This document shows, one piece after another, positions 24,319 to 32,628 of a DNA stretch of 52,597 bases (its first letter is position 1; every line of letters starts with the position of its first letter). A program made the position numbers and the translations under genes. Under the pieces are notes generated by a model. It worked only from the letters and a program-made list of their open reading frames with translations, was not told where the DNA came from and searched no databases. Location of the stretch: the NCBI GenBank assembly GCA_028823145.1, contig JAPKCA010000004.1:1-52597 (forward strand). Direction: 5' to 3'. Source of the DNA: Flavobacteriales bacterium (lineage in GTDB: Bacteria > Bacteroidota > Bacteroidia > Flavobacteriales_D > Sanyastnellaceae).

Positions 24319-26167
24319 AGTTATTCGTCAATTGCCGGAGATCGTTGCGAATCAAATTGCAGCCGGAGAAGTGGTGCAAAGGCCTGCTTCTGCGGTTAAG
24401 GAGTTGATGGAAAATGCCGTTGATGCGGGCGCAAGTCGCATTGAGGTTCGCGTGGTAGATGCGGGAAGGACGTCGATTCAAGTGGTCGACAATGGGGTTG
24501 GGATGATTCCGTCGGATGCCAAGCGATGTTTCGATCGCCATGCAACTTCCAAAATCTCGACGGCGGAAGATTTGTATTCCATAGTATCAAAGGGCTTTAG
24601 GGGTGAGGCGATGGCTTCCATTGCCTCGATTTCTCATGTGGAATTGAAGACGCGTCATGCCGATGAAGAGCTTGGGTTTCATCGGCAATTGGAAGGAGGG
24701 AAGTTGACGGAAGAACGAGCATGTGCGCTCGAAGTAGGTACAACGGTTTCCGTGAAGCATTTGTTTTTCAATGTTCCTGCCCGTCGGAATTTCCTCAAGT
24801 CTGATGCTGTGGAATTGCGCCATGTCTTGGATGAATTCCAGCGGGTGGCCTTGGCCCACGAAACCATCCATTTTTTGATGTTTCACAATGGATCGGAGTT
24901 GTTCAACCTGCGTCCAGGAACTCGCCGGCAACGTGTGGTCGGGGTGTTTGGAAGCAAATACGATGAGCGATTGGTCCCGATTGAAGAGTCAACAGATGTC
25001 GTTTCTGTCGCAGGGTTTGTTGGAAAGCCGGCTTTTGCAAGGCGGAGCCGGGGTGAACAATTTCTGTTTGTCAACCAACGGTTTGTCAAACACCACGTGC
25101 TGAATCGGGTCATCATGGATGCCTATGAAGGATTGCTCCCATCGGGTCAATATCCCTTGTATGTTTTGTTTTTGACCATTGATCCAGCGCGTTTGGACGT
25201 GAACATCCACCCGACTAAAACGGAGGTAAAATTTGACGAAGACCGGTATATTCAGGCCTTATTGCTTCCCGCTATCCGAAGAGGATTAGGGAAATATGCG
25301 GTTGCGCCTTCATTGGATTTTGATCAGGAAACGGCCATCGATGTTCAACCTTTGGACGTTAATCGATCCATACCCCAGCCGGAGGTTCGGGTCAACCTAG
25401 ACTACAATCCATTTCATGAACCACGCAAATCGTCTCAAGGTTCGGGGTCGTTAAGGCCCAGTGGGGGACAGATTGACGCTTGGAAAACACTGTACGGTGA
25501 GGACGCGCCGGCGGTGGAAAACCTGAAGAGAGCGAATCCATGGGAAGTCAATGAAACGACGAAGCCCTTGGCAGTTGGAATCACTCCAGGGGAAGAGATG
25601 AAGGTTGAACAGGATCGTCCAATGTTCCAATTCCAGCAACGTTATATCGTGGCATCGACTCGTTCTGGGATGTTGCTCATCGATCAGAATCGTGCACACC
25701 AACGGGTGTTGTATGAATCGTTGGTGATTCGCCTCGAAGCATCCGAACCGGCAATAAGCACGCAGCAATTGTTGTTCCCTGAGCGGGTGACCTTGTCGGT
25801 TGTTGATCGTGAATTTATGTTGGAGTCTGCCGAGTGGTTGGCCCAATTGGGATTGCATTTCACGGCGCATGAAGACGGCATAGAAATCACCGGTTTACCT
25901 GCAGAAGGCGAGGCAACGCCTCAGGATTTGGTGGAAGCGGTGTTGTTGGATCGCGAAGAAGAATCAGCCGAGATCAGCCGTGCGGAGCGCGTAGCAGCGC
26001 AGATGGCGAGAACCCTTTCCGTTAAACCGGGAAAGTCTTTGACTTCTGCAGAAATGGCTGATTTACTGGACCGCTTATTTGGTTGTTCAACCCCCGGATT
26101 GGACCCGTTTGGTAGAGTCGTCATTGTTACCTTTGGTTTGACAGATATTGAGCAACGATTCCGCTAA
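24311..26167 (+). CDS. mutL: DNA mismatch repair protein MutL
   Basis: 618 residues from M-P-E-V-I-R-Q-L-P. The GHKL ATPase motifs are present: E-L-M-E-N-A-V-D-A-G, D-N-G-V-G-M, and H-A-T-S-K-I, then S-K-G-F-R-G-E-A. The C-terminal dimerisation domain follows a proline/charged linker (~370-440). In endonuclease-type MutL the metal motif is DQHA(X)2E(X)4E; here the site reads D-Q-N-R-A-H-Q-R-V-L-Y-E (~457-468), with His and the first Glu replaced. The C-P-H-G-R-P motif is replaced by D-P-F-G-R-V. It therefore looks catalytically dead as a nuclease. The stop overlaps the rhomboid gene (TAATG). Confidence 0.94.
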   Translation: MPEVIRQLPEIVANQIAAGEVVQRPASAVKELMENAVDAGASRIEVRVVDAGRTSIQVVDNGVGMIPSDAKRCFDRHATSKISTAEDLYSIVSKGFRGEAMASIASISHVELKTRHADEELGFHRQLEGGKLTEERACALEVGTTVSVKHLFFNVPARRNFLKSDAVELRHVLDEFQRVALAHETIHFLMFHNGSELFNLRPGTRRQRVVGVFGSKYDERLVPIEESTDVVSVAGFVGKPAFARRSRGEQFLFVNQRFVKHHVLNRVIMDAYEGLLPSGQYPLYVLFLTIDPARLDVNIHPTKTEVKFDEDRYIQALLLPAIRRGLGKYAVAPSLDFDQETAIDVQPLDVNRSIPQPEVRVNLDYNPFHEPRKSSQGSGSLRPSGGQIDAWKTLYGEDAPAVENLKRANPWEVNETTKPLAVGITPGEEMKVEQDRPMFQFQQRYIVASTRSGMLLIDQNRAHQRVLYESLVIRLEASEPAISTQQLLFPERVTLSVVDREFMLESAEWLAQLGLHFTAHEDGIEITGLPAEGEATPQDLVEAVLLDREEESAEISRAERVAAQMARTLSVKPGKSLTSAEMADLLDRLFGCSTPGLDPFGRVVIVTFGLTDIEQRFR

Positions 26168-26856
26168 TGTTCCAAAACATCCCTGTGGTTGTACGCAACC
26201 TCATCATCATCAACGTTTTGTTTTTTCTCGCCTCCATGCAAATTGGCGAGGAACAGGCCATTACGTGGTTTGCTGGGACTTATCCAGGTTCGCCGTTTTT
26301 CCGTCCATGGCAAATCATCACCCATATGTTTATGCACGGAGGGCTTATGCATTTGTTTTTCAACATGTTTGCATTGTACATGTTCGGTGGTCAGCTAGAG
26401 CGTGTTTGGGGCCCAAAACGCTTTTTGAATTATTACATCATCAGTGGACTCGGAGGGTTTTTCTTGCATGAGCTTTTCATTGGCTTAGAATTTTATAGTG
26501 CTTTCCAGACGTTTTTTCCTTCTAGGGAAATGATGATTCCGATGGGCATGTCAGATTTAAGGGCTGTACAGGTTCAGGAGTTTGCCTTTGGAAGGGTAGT
26601 CGGGGCTTCAGGTGCCGTTTTTGGTATTTTGTTGGCCTTTGGGATGTTGTTCCCCAACACCAAATTGATGTTGCTTTTCCCTCCCATTCCAATTAAAGCC
26701 AAGTACTTTGTTATGGGATACGGATTGATCGAGTTGAGCTTGGCATTTCAAAACGGGTCTGGCGATAACGTGGCCCATTTTGCGCACTTGGGTGGCATGC
26801 TTTTTGGATATGTCATGCTCAAAAGATGGCAAAAGGATCGAGGCACATTTTATTGA
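26167..26856 (+). CDS. Rhomboid family intramembrane serine protease (first of two)
   Basis: 229 residues, about six membrane helices. The catalytic Ser lies in V-V-G-A-S-G-A-V-F-G (~residue 146-152) and the catalytic His in F-A-H-L-G-G-M-L-F-G (~residue 201). The M-H-G-G-L-M-H-L-F-F-N-M segment matches the conserved H/N of helix 2. It cleaves membrane proteins inside the bilayer; the substrate is unknown. The start is one base into the mutL stop codon. A second rhomboid follows after 18 bp. Confidence 0.92.
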   Translation: MFQNIPVVVRNLIIINVLFFLASMQIGEEQAITWFAGTYPGSPFFRPWQIITHMFMHGGLMHLFFNMFALYMFGGQLERVWGPKRFLNYYIISGLGGFFLHELFIGLEFYSAFQTFFPSREMMIPMGMSDLRAVQVQEFAFGRVVGASGAVFGILLAFGMLFPNTKLMLLFPPIPIKAKYFVMGYGLIELSLAFQNGSGDNVAHFAHLGGMLFGYVMLKRWQKDRGTFY

Positions 26857-26874
26857 TATTAGGTCAAGTACACG

Positions 26875-27807
26875 ATGTGGAATGAATTGAAAATGCAGTG
26901 GAAGCAGGGCGGCATTTTAGTGCGCCTGATCTTGGTCAATGCGGGAGTTTTTGTCGTGATGACCACTCTGCAATTGCTGGTTACCTTAAGTGGTGGGCAA
27001 CCATTTCCATTGGACGAAGCCTTGGGTTTAGCTACGACTTGGAATCCACAGCTTTTGATGGAGCGGCCGTGGACGATCTTGACCCACATGTTCGTTCATA
27101 TGCGGGTGTGGCATCTGGTGATCAACTTGGCTTTGCTTTATTGGATGGGCCGTTTGTTTATGATTCAATTTGGATCCCGTCGGCTTTTAAGCACATACAT
27201 TGTCGGTGGGTTGGCTGGTTTTGTCTTGTATTTCGTGGCGACCAATGTTTTCCCAGCTTTGCAACAAGGTCAATATGCCTACGGGGCGAGTGCTGCGGTG
27301 ATGGCCATCTTTGTTGCTGCAGCGACAAAAGAGCCGGAGCGTCCGATTGGACTGATTCTGCTTGGGTCCGTTCCGCTGAAGTACGTTGCGATTGGATTCG
27401 TATTGTTGGATTATTTCGCATTGAGCAATGGAGAGAATATGGGCGGGAATTTGGCTCATCTGGGTGGGGCACTCTTTGGGTTTTTAATGGTACGTCAGCA
27501 GCGAAACGGAAGAGATCTGGTCGGTTGGTTTGAGCGATTGTTGGATGCGATCATCTCACTTTTTCAGAGCCGCTCGGATTCGAAGATGCGCATGGAAAAA
27601 GGGGGGAGATTCAACCGTTTTTCCAAGAAAAAAAAGAGGACTGAGAGAAAAACTTCCCGCGCGCAGTCTGACGATGAATTCAACGCACAGAAACAAGAGC
27701 GCGAATCTCGGATGGATGGCATCTTGGATAAGATATCCAAACATGGCTACGACAATTTGTCAAAGGAGGAAAAGGCTTTTCTGTTTAATGAGTCCAACCG
27801 GGGATGA
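26875..27807 (+). CDS. Rhomboid family protease with C-terminal charged domain (second of two)
   Basis: 310 residues. The membrane core has Ser in A-Y-G-A-S-A-A-V-M-A and His in N-L-A-H-L-G-G-A-L-F-G. The C-terminal ~95 residues are cytosolic and basic (R-F-S-K-K-K-K-R-T-E-R-K), then end with I-S-K-H-G-Y-D-N-L-S-K-E-E-K-A-F-L, a motif shared by many Bacteroidota rhomboids (DUF6576-like). G-A-S-A replaces the usual G-A-S-G. The stop overlaps the next start by 4 bp (ATGA). Tandem rhomboids at this place are common in Bacteroidota. Confidence 0.9.
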   Translation: MWNELKMQWKQGGILVRLILVNAGVFVVMTTLQLLVTLSGGQPFPLDEALGLATTWNPQLLMERPWTILTHMFVHMRVWHLVINLALLYWMGRLFMIQFGSRRLLSTYIVGGLAGFVLYFVATNVFPALQQGQYAYGASAAVMAIFVAAATKEPERPIGLILLGSVPLKYVAIGFVLLDYFALSNGENMGGNLAHLGGALFGFLMVRQQRNGRDLVGWFERLLDAIISLFQSRSDSKMRMEKGGRFNRFSKKKKRTERKTSRAQSDDEFNAQKQERESRMDGILDKISKHGYDNLSKEEKAFLFNESNRG

Positions 27808-28952
27808 AAAAGGAACGTCGGGCGGTTTGGCCCATGCTGCTTGTTATTTCTGGTCTTTTAGGGGTTGTTTTGGCAGAGATCGGAGTCCGATTCAACATGC
27901 CTTCGTGGCCATGGCTCGGAGTGGCTTGCATGCTTTTTCCACTGAGTTGGATGGTTTTATTCATCGGAGCGATCGGAGGACTTTGGTCGCGTCGCATGCG
28001 TTCTGTTGCCTGGGCGTTGGGGGCATTGTTTCTGTCATACCCGCATGCTGCTCAAACGTTTGGATGGCCAATTATTAGGACATCATGGGGGATTGAATCT
28101 CCAGCTTTGAATTATGCGCCAGGAACGTCATCTCGGTTTCAAGAATCGGATGAAAAGGTGGATTCAAAGGAGTTGCACGTCCTCAGTTGGAACGTTCGGC
28201 AATTTGATCGTTTGGAGTGGTTAAAGAATACCAATTCAAGGTCGGAAATGTTGACGTATATCGAGGAGGTGGCTGCTGATGTCGTGTGTATCCAAGAATG
28301 TTTTTTGGAAGAAAACAATGATCCCTGGATGACCAAGAAGCGGTTGTTGCAGGCTTCCGGTTTATCCCATTGGGCGGAAGAATTCAAGTTTGGTCGGGGT
28401 CACCAGAAGTTGTTTGGACTAGCGGTGATGTCCAGGCATCCAATCATCCAAAAACGCGCCATCGTATTTCCAGATGAGCCAAATAACAGCGGGATGTTGG
28501 TGGATATCGAATTGGACGGTGATACCATTCGTGTGTTCAACGTTCATTTGAGTAGTATTCACTTTGAAGAAGAGGATTACGAAGCGGTTCGTACCGGTCC
28601 TGATTCAGCGGAACGCTTAAGGTTGCTGAGCCGATTGGAAAGGGCTTGGGAAAAGCGTGCTGTGCAAGCAAAAATAGTTGCCCAACATGTGGCGGATAGT
28701 CCCTACCCGGTGGTGTTGATGGGTGATTTCAATGATGTCCCTGTTTCCTTTGCAGCACAGCAATTTCAGCCATATCTCGTGGATGCATATTCAGGTGGAC
28801 AAGGATTTTTGGGAGCAACCTACATTGGAGATATTCCGGGAATGCGCATCGACTTTGTCCTGCACAGCCCCATAATGAAATGCCGGTCCTATGAAACGGG
28901 CGATGTGGTCTTATCGGACCATCGACCGGTCAGCGCTCACCTGATTTGGTGA
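27804..28952 (+). CDS. Membrane-anchored endonuclease/exonuclease/phosphatase (EEP) family protein
   Basis: 382 residues. Two to three N-terminal membrane helices (~9-75) are followed by an EEP domain. Its motifs are L-S-W-N-V-R-Q-F, V-C-I-Q-E-C-F, V-H-L-S-S-I-H-F, M-G-D-F-N-D-V-P and L-S-D-H-R-P-V. The family includes DNase I-like nucleases and inositol phosphatases; a periplasmic phosphodiesterase role is inferred from the membrane anchor. It ends the mutL-rhomboid operon. Confidence 0.88.
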   Translation: MKKERRAVWPMLLVISGLLGVVLAEIGVRFNMPSWPWLGVACMLFPLSWMVLFIGAIGGLWSRRMRSVAWALGALFLSYPHAAQTFGWPIIRTSWGIESPALNYAPGTSSRFQESDEKVDSKELHVLSWNVRQFDRLEWLKNTNSRSEMLTYIEEVAADVVCIQECFLEENNDPWMTKKRLLQASGLSHWAEEFKFGRGHQKLFGLAVMSRHPIIQKRAIVFPDEPNNSGMLVDIELDGDTIRVFNVHLSSIHFEEEDYEAVRTGPDSAERLRLLSRLERAWEKRAVQAKIVAQHVADSPYPVVLMGDFNDVPVSFAAQQFQPYLVDAYSGGQGFLGATYIGDIPGMRIDFVLHSPIMKCRSYETGDVVLSDHRPVSAHLIW

Positions 28953-28965
28953 TGCGAACACCTCT

Positions 28966-29315
28966 TCATTGCTTCTGAGATCGGCCCAAGTTCAGTCTTC
29001 GATTTTTGAGAATTTCGAAACCCGCAATGTGCATTCCAATCAAAAGAAAACCATAAATCAAGTCATCTGCTGGCATGCTGAATATTCGCCAACCCATGTT
29101 GTGGTCAGGATTGTACCAAACAATGGATTCAGTGACCTGTTCGCTTAGTTGGTGAATGAAGACATCATGGACCAAGAAAAAGGCACCTTCAACGGCATGC
29201 AACCATGGTGGGGAGATTTGCCTTTTGATGCGATGGTGGTTGCTGCTTCAATTCCTGAGAAACCAGCCCCAATAATCAGCGCGTCGGCTGTGTGTGCAGA
29301 TGAGTTGGTGTCCAT
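28966..29315 (-). pseudogene. Carotenoid operon scar: crtI-like N-terminus joined to lycopene cyclase C-terminus
   Basis: Reading the minus strand, an ATG at 29315 opens a frame with D-A-L-I-I-G-A-G-F-S-G-I-E-A-A, the FAD-binding start of an oxidoreductase of the phytoene desaturase (CrtI) type. It loses similarity after residue ~33 (about 29217) and stops at 29145. In another frame, from about 29225 to the stop at 28966, lies the C-terminal repeat of a lycopene cyclase domain protein (CrtYcd): I-V-W-Y-N-P-D-H-N-M-G-W-R-I-F, then A-D-D-L-I-Y-G-F-L-L-I and F-E-I-L. The two ends are out of frame, so nothing functional is made. One internal deletion that removed the middle of both genes and all between them explains this. 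The cyclase assignment is firmer than CrtI, which could be another FAD enzyme. Confidence 0.75.
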
Positions 29316-29385
29316 GGTTTGGGAACAGTTTTAATCGCATTCTTGTTCAATCTTCCTCCCGTATTCAAGAAATGGCACACGGCAC

Positions 29386-29393
29386 TATCTTTG
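29386..29393 (+). promoter_or_regulatory. -7 box of bshB1 (TATCTTTG, 4 nt before ATG)
   Basis: Exact TAnnTTTG match; AGTC separates it from the ATG at 29398. Confidence 0.7.
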
Positions 29394-29397
29394 AGTC

Positions 29398-30141
29398 ATG
29401 ACACAATCACCAATCGACCCCATGGATGTGTGTGCATTCGGTGCACATCCAGATGATGTGGAGTTGGCAGCCGGTGGAACGGTGGCGCTTTTGACATCGC
29501 AGGGAAAGCGTGTCGCCCTGGTGGATTTGACCCGCGGAGAATTGGGAACGCGTGGAACAGCTGAAACACGTAAATCCGAAGCAGCTGCTGCTGCTGCTAT
29601 TTTGGGTGTTGCCCATAGAGAAAATTTAGATCTTGGCGATGGCTTTTTTGAGATGAATGAAGCTTCCTTGTTGGCTGTGGTAGAAGTGTTGCGCCGGTTG
29701 CGTCCTTCTGTCGTCATTGCCAATGCGAAGTCGGACAGGCACCCAGATCATGGCCGGGCAAGTGAACTCGTCAGTCGCGCGTGTTTTCTGAGCGGCCTTT
29801 CAAAAATTCAAACCGTCGATGATCAGTCTGGATTACCGCAGGAGGCTTGGCGCCCTCGTTCGGTTTATTTCACTATTCAAGATCGGTGGCGAGAGCCAGA
29901 TTTTGTGGTGGATATCGAAGGTTTTGAAGAAATCAAATCACGCGCCATCATGGCGTATGCCACCCAATTTTATGGAGGTGTTGATGACAATGCCCCGGTC
30001 ACTCCCATCAGCTCTCCAGATTTTTTAGATTATCTAAAGGGCCGGAATCTGGCCATGGGAAGATCTGGGGGAGTGCGGATAGGAGAGGGGTTTGAAGCCG
30101 AACGTCCGCCCGTTGTGAATGATTTATTCCACCTCGCCTGA
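29398..30141 (+). CDS. bshB1: Bacillithiol biosynthesis deacetylase BshB1
   Basis: 247 residues, LmbE/PIG-L deacetylase fold. Zinc site G-A-H-P-D-D at 15-20, with the third ligand in S-D-R-H-P-D-H-G. D-L-T-R-G-E-L-G-T-R-G and Y-A-T-Q-F-Y-G are characteristic of BshB1. It deacetylates GlcNAc-malate in bacillithiol synthesis. BshA and BshC are not in this window. The start follows a -7 box by 4 nt. The 3' end overlaps the convergent flippase gene by 18 bp. Confidence 0.93.
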   Translation: MTQSPIDPMDVCAFGAHPDDVELAAGGTVALLTSQGKRVALVDLTRGELGTRGTAETRKSEAAAAAAILGVAHRENLDLGDGFFEMNEASLLAVVEVLRRLRPSVVIANAKSDRHPDHGRASELVSRACFLSGLSKIQTVDDQSGLPQEAWRPRSVYFTIQDRWREPDFVVDIEGFEEIKSRAIMAYATQFYGGVDDNAPVTPISSPDFLDYLKGRNLAMGRSGGVRIGEGFEAERPPVVNDLFHLA

Positions 30142-31389
30142 GCGGCGTCGAATGATGTTCCAGTCGCCTTTTTGAGGCCATAAGTCCCACGCTTTGGCCT
30201 TTTCTGCTTGGCACCAACCCGCCACGAGTCCTCCTGTCTGAACAATCGCGGCCAATGAGGCGGCCAAAGCAGCACCGACGGTTCCGTGCAATGGAATCAA
30301 CAACGAAGCCGAAACGATGAGAACAATCAAACCCAACCCAGACGTCCAAGCGTTCCACCGGTGTTGGCCGATTCCAGATAAATGATGCGCCAAAATGGAC
30401 GCCTTGCATCCCGCAATCGCTGCCGGCCCCAAGCACCAGATTAGAGGTTGGATGCCTCCAAATCCAAAGACCCACGTGTATAGATCATCGGGGATGAGAG
30501 CTGCCACCACGAGCAACGAAGTTGTGATGACCAATGCCAGGCTCAAGAAAGCCCGGGTTTGTTCGATGCGTTTTTGGCGATCGGAGGTATGTGCGGTCCT
30601 CGTGTGCAACACGGGTGCCAACCCTCGGGCAGCGACCCAAATAGCTTCGAGGCCATAGAAAGCCACCGAATAAACTCCGGCAGCTGCCGCTCCACCCATT
30701 CCTTGTTGGGCCAAGAGACTGAAATTGGTCCGGTTGGTCAGCATCTGCAACAAAGCGCCAGATTGCGACGCGCTACCGTGCTTCCAAAGCAAAGTCCAAA
30801 CGCGTGACGTTGGAACCGCTCGGTCAATGTGAGGAAGCGATCGAAGCTTCCACGTCGAAACCACAGTGGTGCATGCCAAGCTGATGAGCAGGGCCGCCAG
30901 AAATGCATCAATGGATTGCCAGCCCCATCCGAAATAGGCAACAACCATCCCCGTGACGAGAAGTCCGGTTTGCATGACTTGAAGGCGGTTGTGCCACACC
31001 ACAGCTTGTGCGCCCAAAAGCAGTTGGCTGTGGAAGACCACGATTCCTTGCAACCAACCTAGCAGGGCGATATCGTACGCGTATGCTGCGGGAAGAAATC
31101 CAGTAGATACGCCGAGTAAACTTGCTAAGACGGAAGAAATCAGCAGCCAAATATGTCCTGGTAAAATCGTCGAACGCAAGGGAATGGATTGCTGCAAATA
31201 CACGACCGCACCACCGGCAATAAAACCACTGAATCCGGTCACCAACAAAATGCCCAATTGCACCCATGCGATTTCGCCTTGACCCTCTGCTCCCAAGGTG
31301 CGTGAATTGATGAGGATGACGCATGTCGAAAACAAGAGCAACCAGCCCCGGCTGCGAATGGAGTGCAGGATGTGCGATCGCAGGCTCAT
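30124..31389 (-). CDS. Polysaccharide flippase-like (Wzx/MATE superfamily) membrane protein
   Basis: 421 residues with about 12 hydrophobic segments. The N-terminus (S-R-T-L-G-A-E-G-Q-G-E-I-A) matches the first-helix pattern of Wzx-type flippases and oligosaccharide exporters. It would move lipid-linked sugars across the inner membrane. The ATGA start overlaps the stop of the GT4 gene, so the two form one glycan unit. The substrate cannot be read from sequence. Confidence 0.78.
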   Translation of the reverse strand: MSLRSHILHSIRSRGWLLLFSTCVILINSRTLGAEGQGEIAWVQLGILLVTGFSGFIAGGAVVYLQQSIPLRSTILPGHIWLLISSVLASLLGVSTGFLPAAYAYDIALLGWLQGIVVFHSQLLLGAQAVVWHNRLQVMQTGLLVTGMVVAYFGWGWQSIDAFLAALLISLACTTVVSTWKLRSLPHIDRAVPTSRVWTLLWKHGSASQSGALLQMLTNRTNFSLLAQQGMGGAAAAGVYSVAFYGLEAIWVAARGLAPVLHTRTAHTSDRQKRIEQTRAFLSLALVITTSLLVVAALIPDDLYTWVFGFGGIQPLIWCLGPAAIAGCKASILAHHLSGIGQHRWNAWTSGLGLIVLIVSASLLIPLHGTVGAALAASLAAIVQTGGLVAGWCQAEKAKAWDLWPQKGDWNIIRRRSGEVE

Positions 31390-32501
31390 CGCTTCTCGAG
31401 AGATTGATACACTCCATGGAATGCTCGCGCTACGGCTTTCACACTGAACACGTTTTCCGCATGTGTCCGCAATGCCATGGAGTCCCAGAGCGATTGTCGA
31501 ATCTCCCGAATGGCCTTGATCAGTGCCTCTTCATCTCCAGCAGGTACGAGCCTTCCGCGTTCATCGTTGAGGTGTTCTCGGATCCCGCCGACGTCACTTG
31601 AGATGACCGGAATACCACTGGCCCACGCTTCGGGGATGACGCACGGAAAATTTTCAAAATGACTGAACAAAATCAATGCGCTGGCTTGCCTCATGCGTTT
31701 TGCGACTTCGTCGAGCTTGATTTCACCGCCAATGGTTACGTGTTGTCCGATGCCCAATGATTTGGCAAATTCTTGGTGTGGCTTTGGGTCACCGTCACCG
31801 AGAATGGTCCATTGTAAATTATCCTGCTCGTTCAAACAAACAGCGGCCGCGCGCAAGATGCCGCTCACGTTTTTGTGATCATCCACGAGAGAGCTGATGT
31901 GCAGGAATTCAAAAGAGTCTTTGGATGATGGTTCAGCGCTGGGGTGAAACAATTCGGTATCCACGACATTGGGGACCACGCGAAATTCTTCTCCCATGCC
32001 AAACGTGCGCATGCTCTCAGCAAGGTCTTCCGATACGGGGCAAATGAGTTGGCACGCCCGCCCGGTCAGACGCATGGAGCGTTTTCGCCAGAACGGCAAT
32101 TTTTGACGTTGGTCGGCATGGTAAGCAGTCCAATGCTCTGTGAGGATCAGGGGAATGTTCCAGCGTTTGGCCAAAATGCGTGCGGCTTGACCCGCAGGGT
32201 AGGCGACATGCAAATGGATGGCATCGAAGGATGACTCTTGCCCTTCAGCCAAACGGAGCAGGGCACGGGTCGTATGCATCACCACCGGACGCTCGGCTTT
32301 GAAATATGCGATTCGTTCGGTGAGCCTCTCTGATTCGTTGGTTTCATTGAGTGGTATGTCCCGACCAGCTTCCACCGGTGCGGCATACCAAACTTCGGAA
32401 GGGTGGAGGGTGGCTATGGCCTGTACATGGCGTTGAACGAAGTTGCCCAATGTCCTGTGAGCCATGCTTGGGTACCAACTTGCGATGTGCAAAATGCGCA
32501 T
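31386..32501 (-). CDS. Glycosyltransferase family 4 (GT-B fold)
   Basis: 371 residues from M-R-I-L-H-I-A-S-W-Y-P-S, the typical GT4 start. Acceptor domain: H-L-H-V-A-Y-P-A-G, T-E-H-W-T-A-Y. Nucleotide-sugar domain: F-E-N-F-P-C-V-I-P-E-A-W-A-S-G-I-P-V, with the E-x7-E motif. An alternative ATG at 32540 follows GAACTTTG by 7 nt and would add 13 residues. Paired with the flippase, it probably builds a surface glycan or lipid-linked sugar. Confidence 0.88.
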   Translation of the reverse strand: MRILHIASWYPSMAHRTLGNFVQRHVQAIATLHPSEVWYAAPVEAGRDIPLNETNESERLTERIAYFKAERPVVMHTTRALLRLAEGQESSFDAIHLHVAYPAGQAARILAKRWNIPLILTEHWTAYHADQRQKLPFWRKRSMRLTGRACQLICPVSEDLAESMRTFGMGEEFRVVPNVVDTELFHPSAEPSSKDSFEFLHISSLVDDHKNVSGILRAAAVCLNEQDNLQWTILGDGDPKPHQEFAKSLGIGQHVTIGGEIKLDEVAKRMRQASALILFSHFENFPCVIPEAWASGIPVISSDVGGIREHLNDERGRLVPAGDEEALIKAIREIRQSLWDSMALRTHAENVFSVKAVARAFHGVYQSLEKR

Positions 32502-32628
32502 ATTATCAGGGGCATAGGTTGGAGTTGACTGCGGGGCCATGGGATTGCAAAGTTCGCTGAACCAATGGGATTCTTAATCTTTCCTTGGAATGGGTTAAAT
32601 TAGTCCAGATTTCAAACGCACCTCAAGC

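Noticed and set aside
26898-27533. Open frame of 211 codons in another frame of the second rhomboid gene
   Set aside because: Rich in Cys, Trp and Ser with no motif; the rhomboid frame carries the catalytic residues.
29149-29334. Plus-strand frame of 61 codons in the gap before bshB1
   Set aside because: It is the reverse of the crtI-like/lycopene cyclase remnant, which explains the sequence better.
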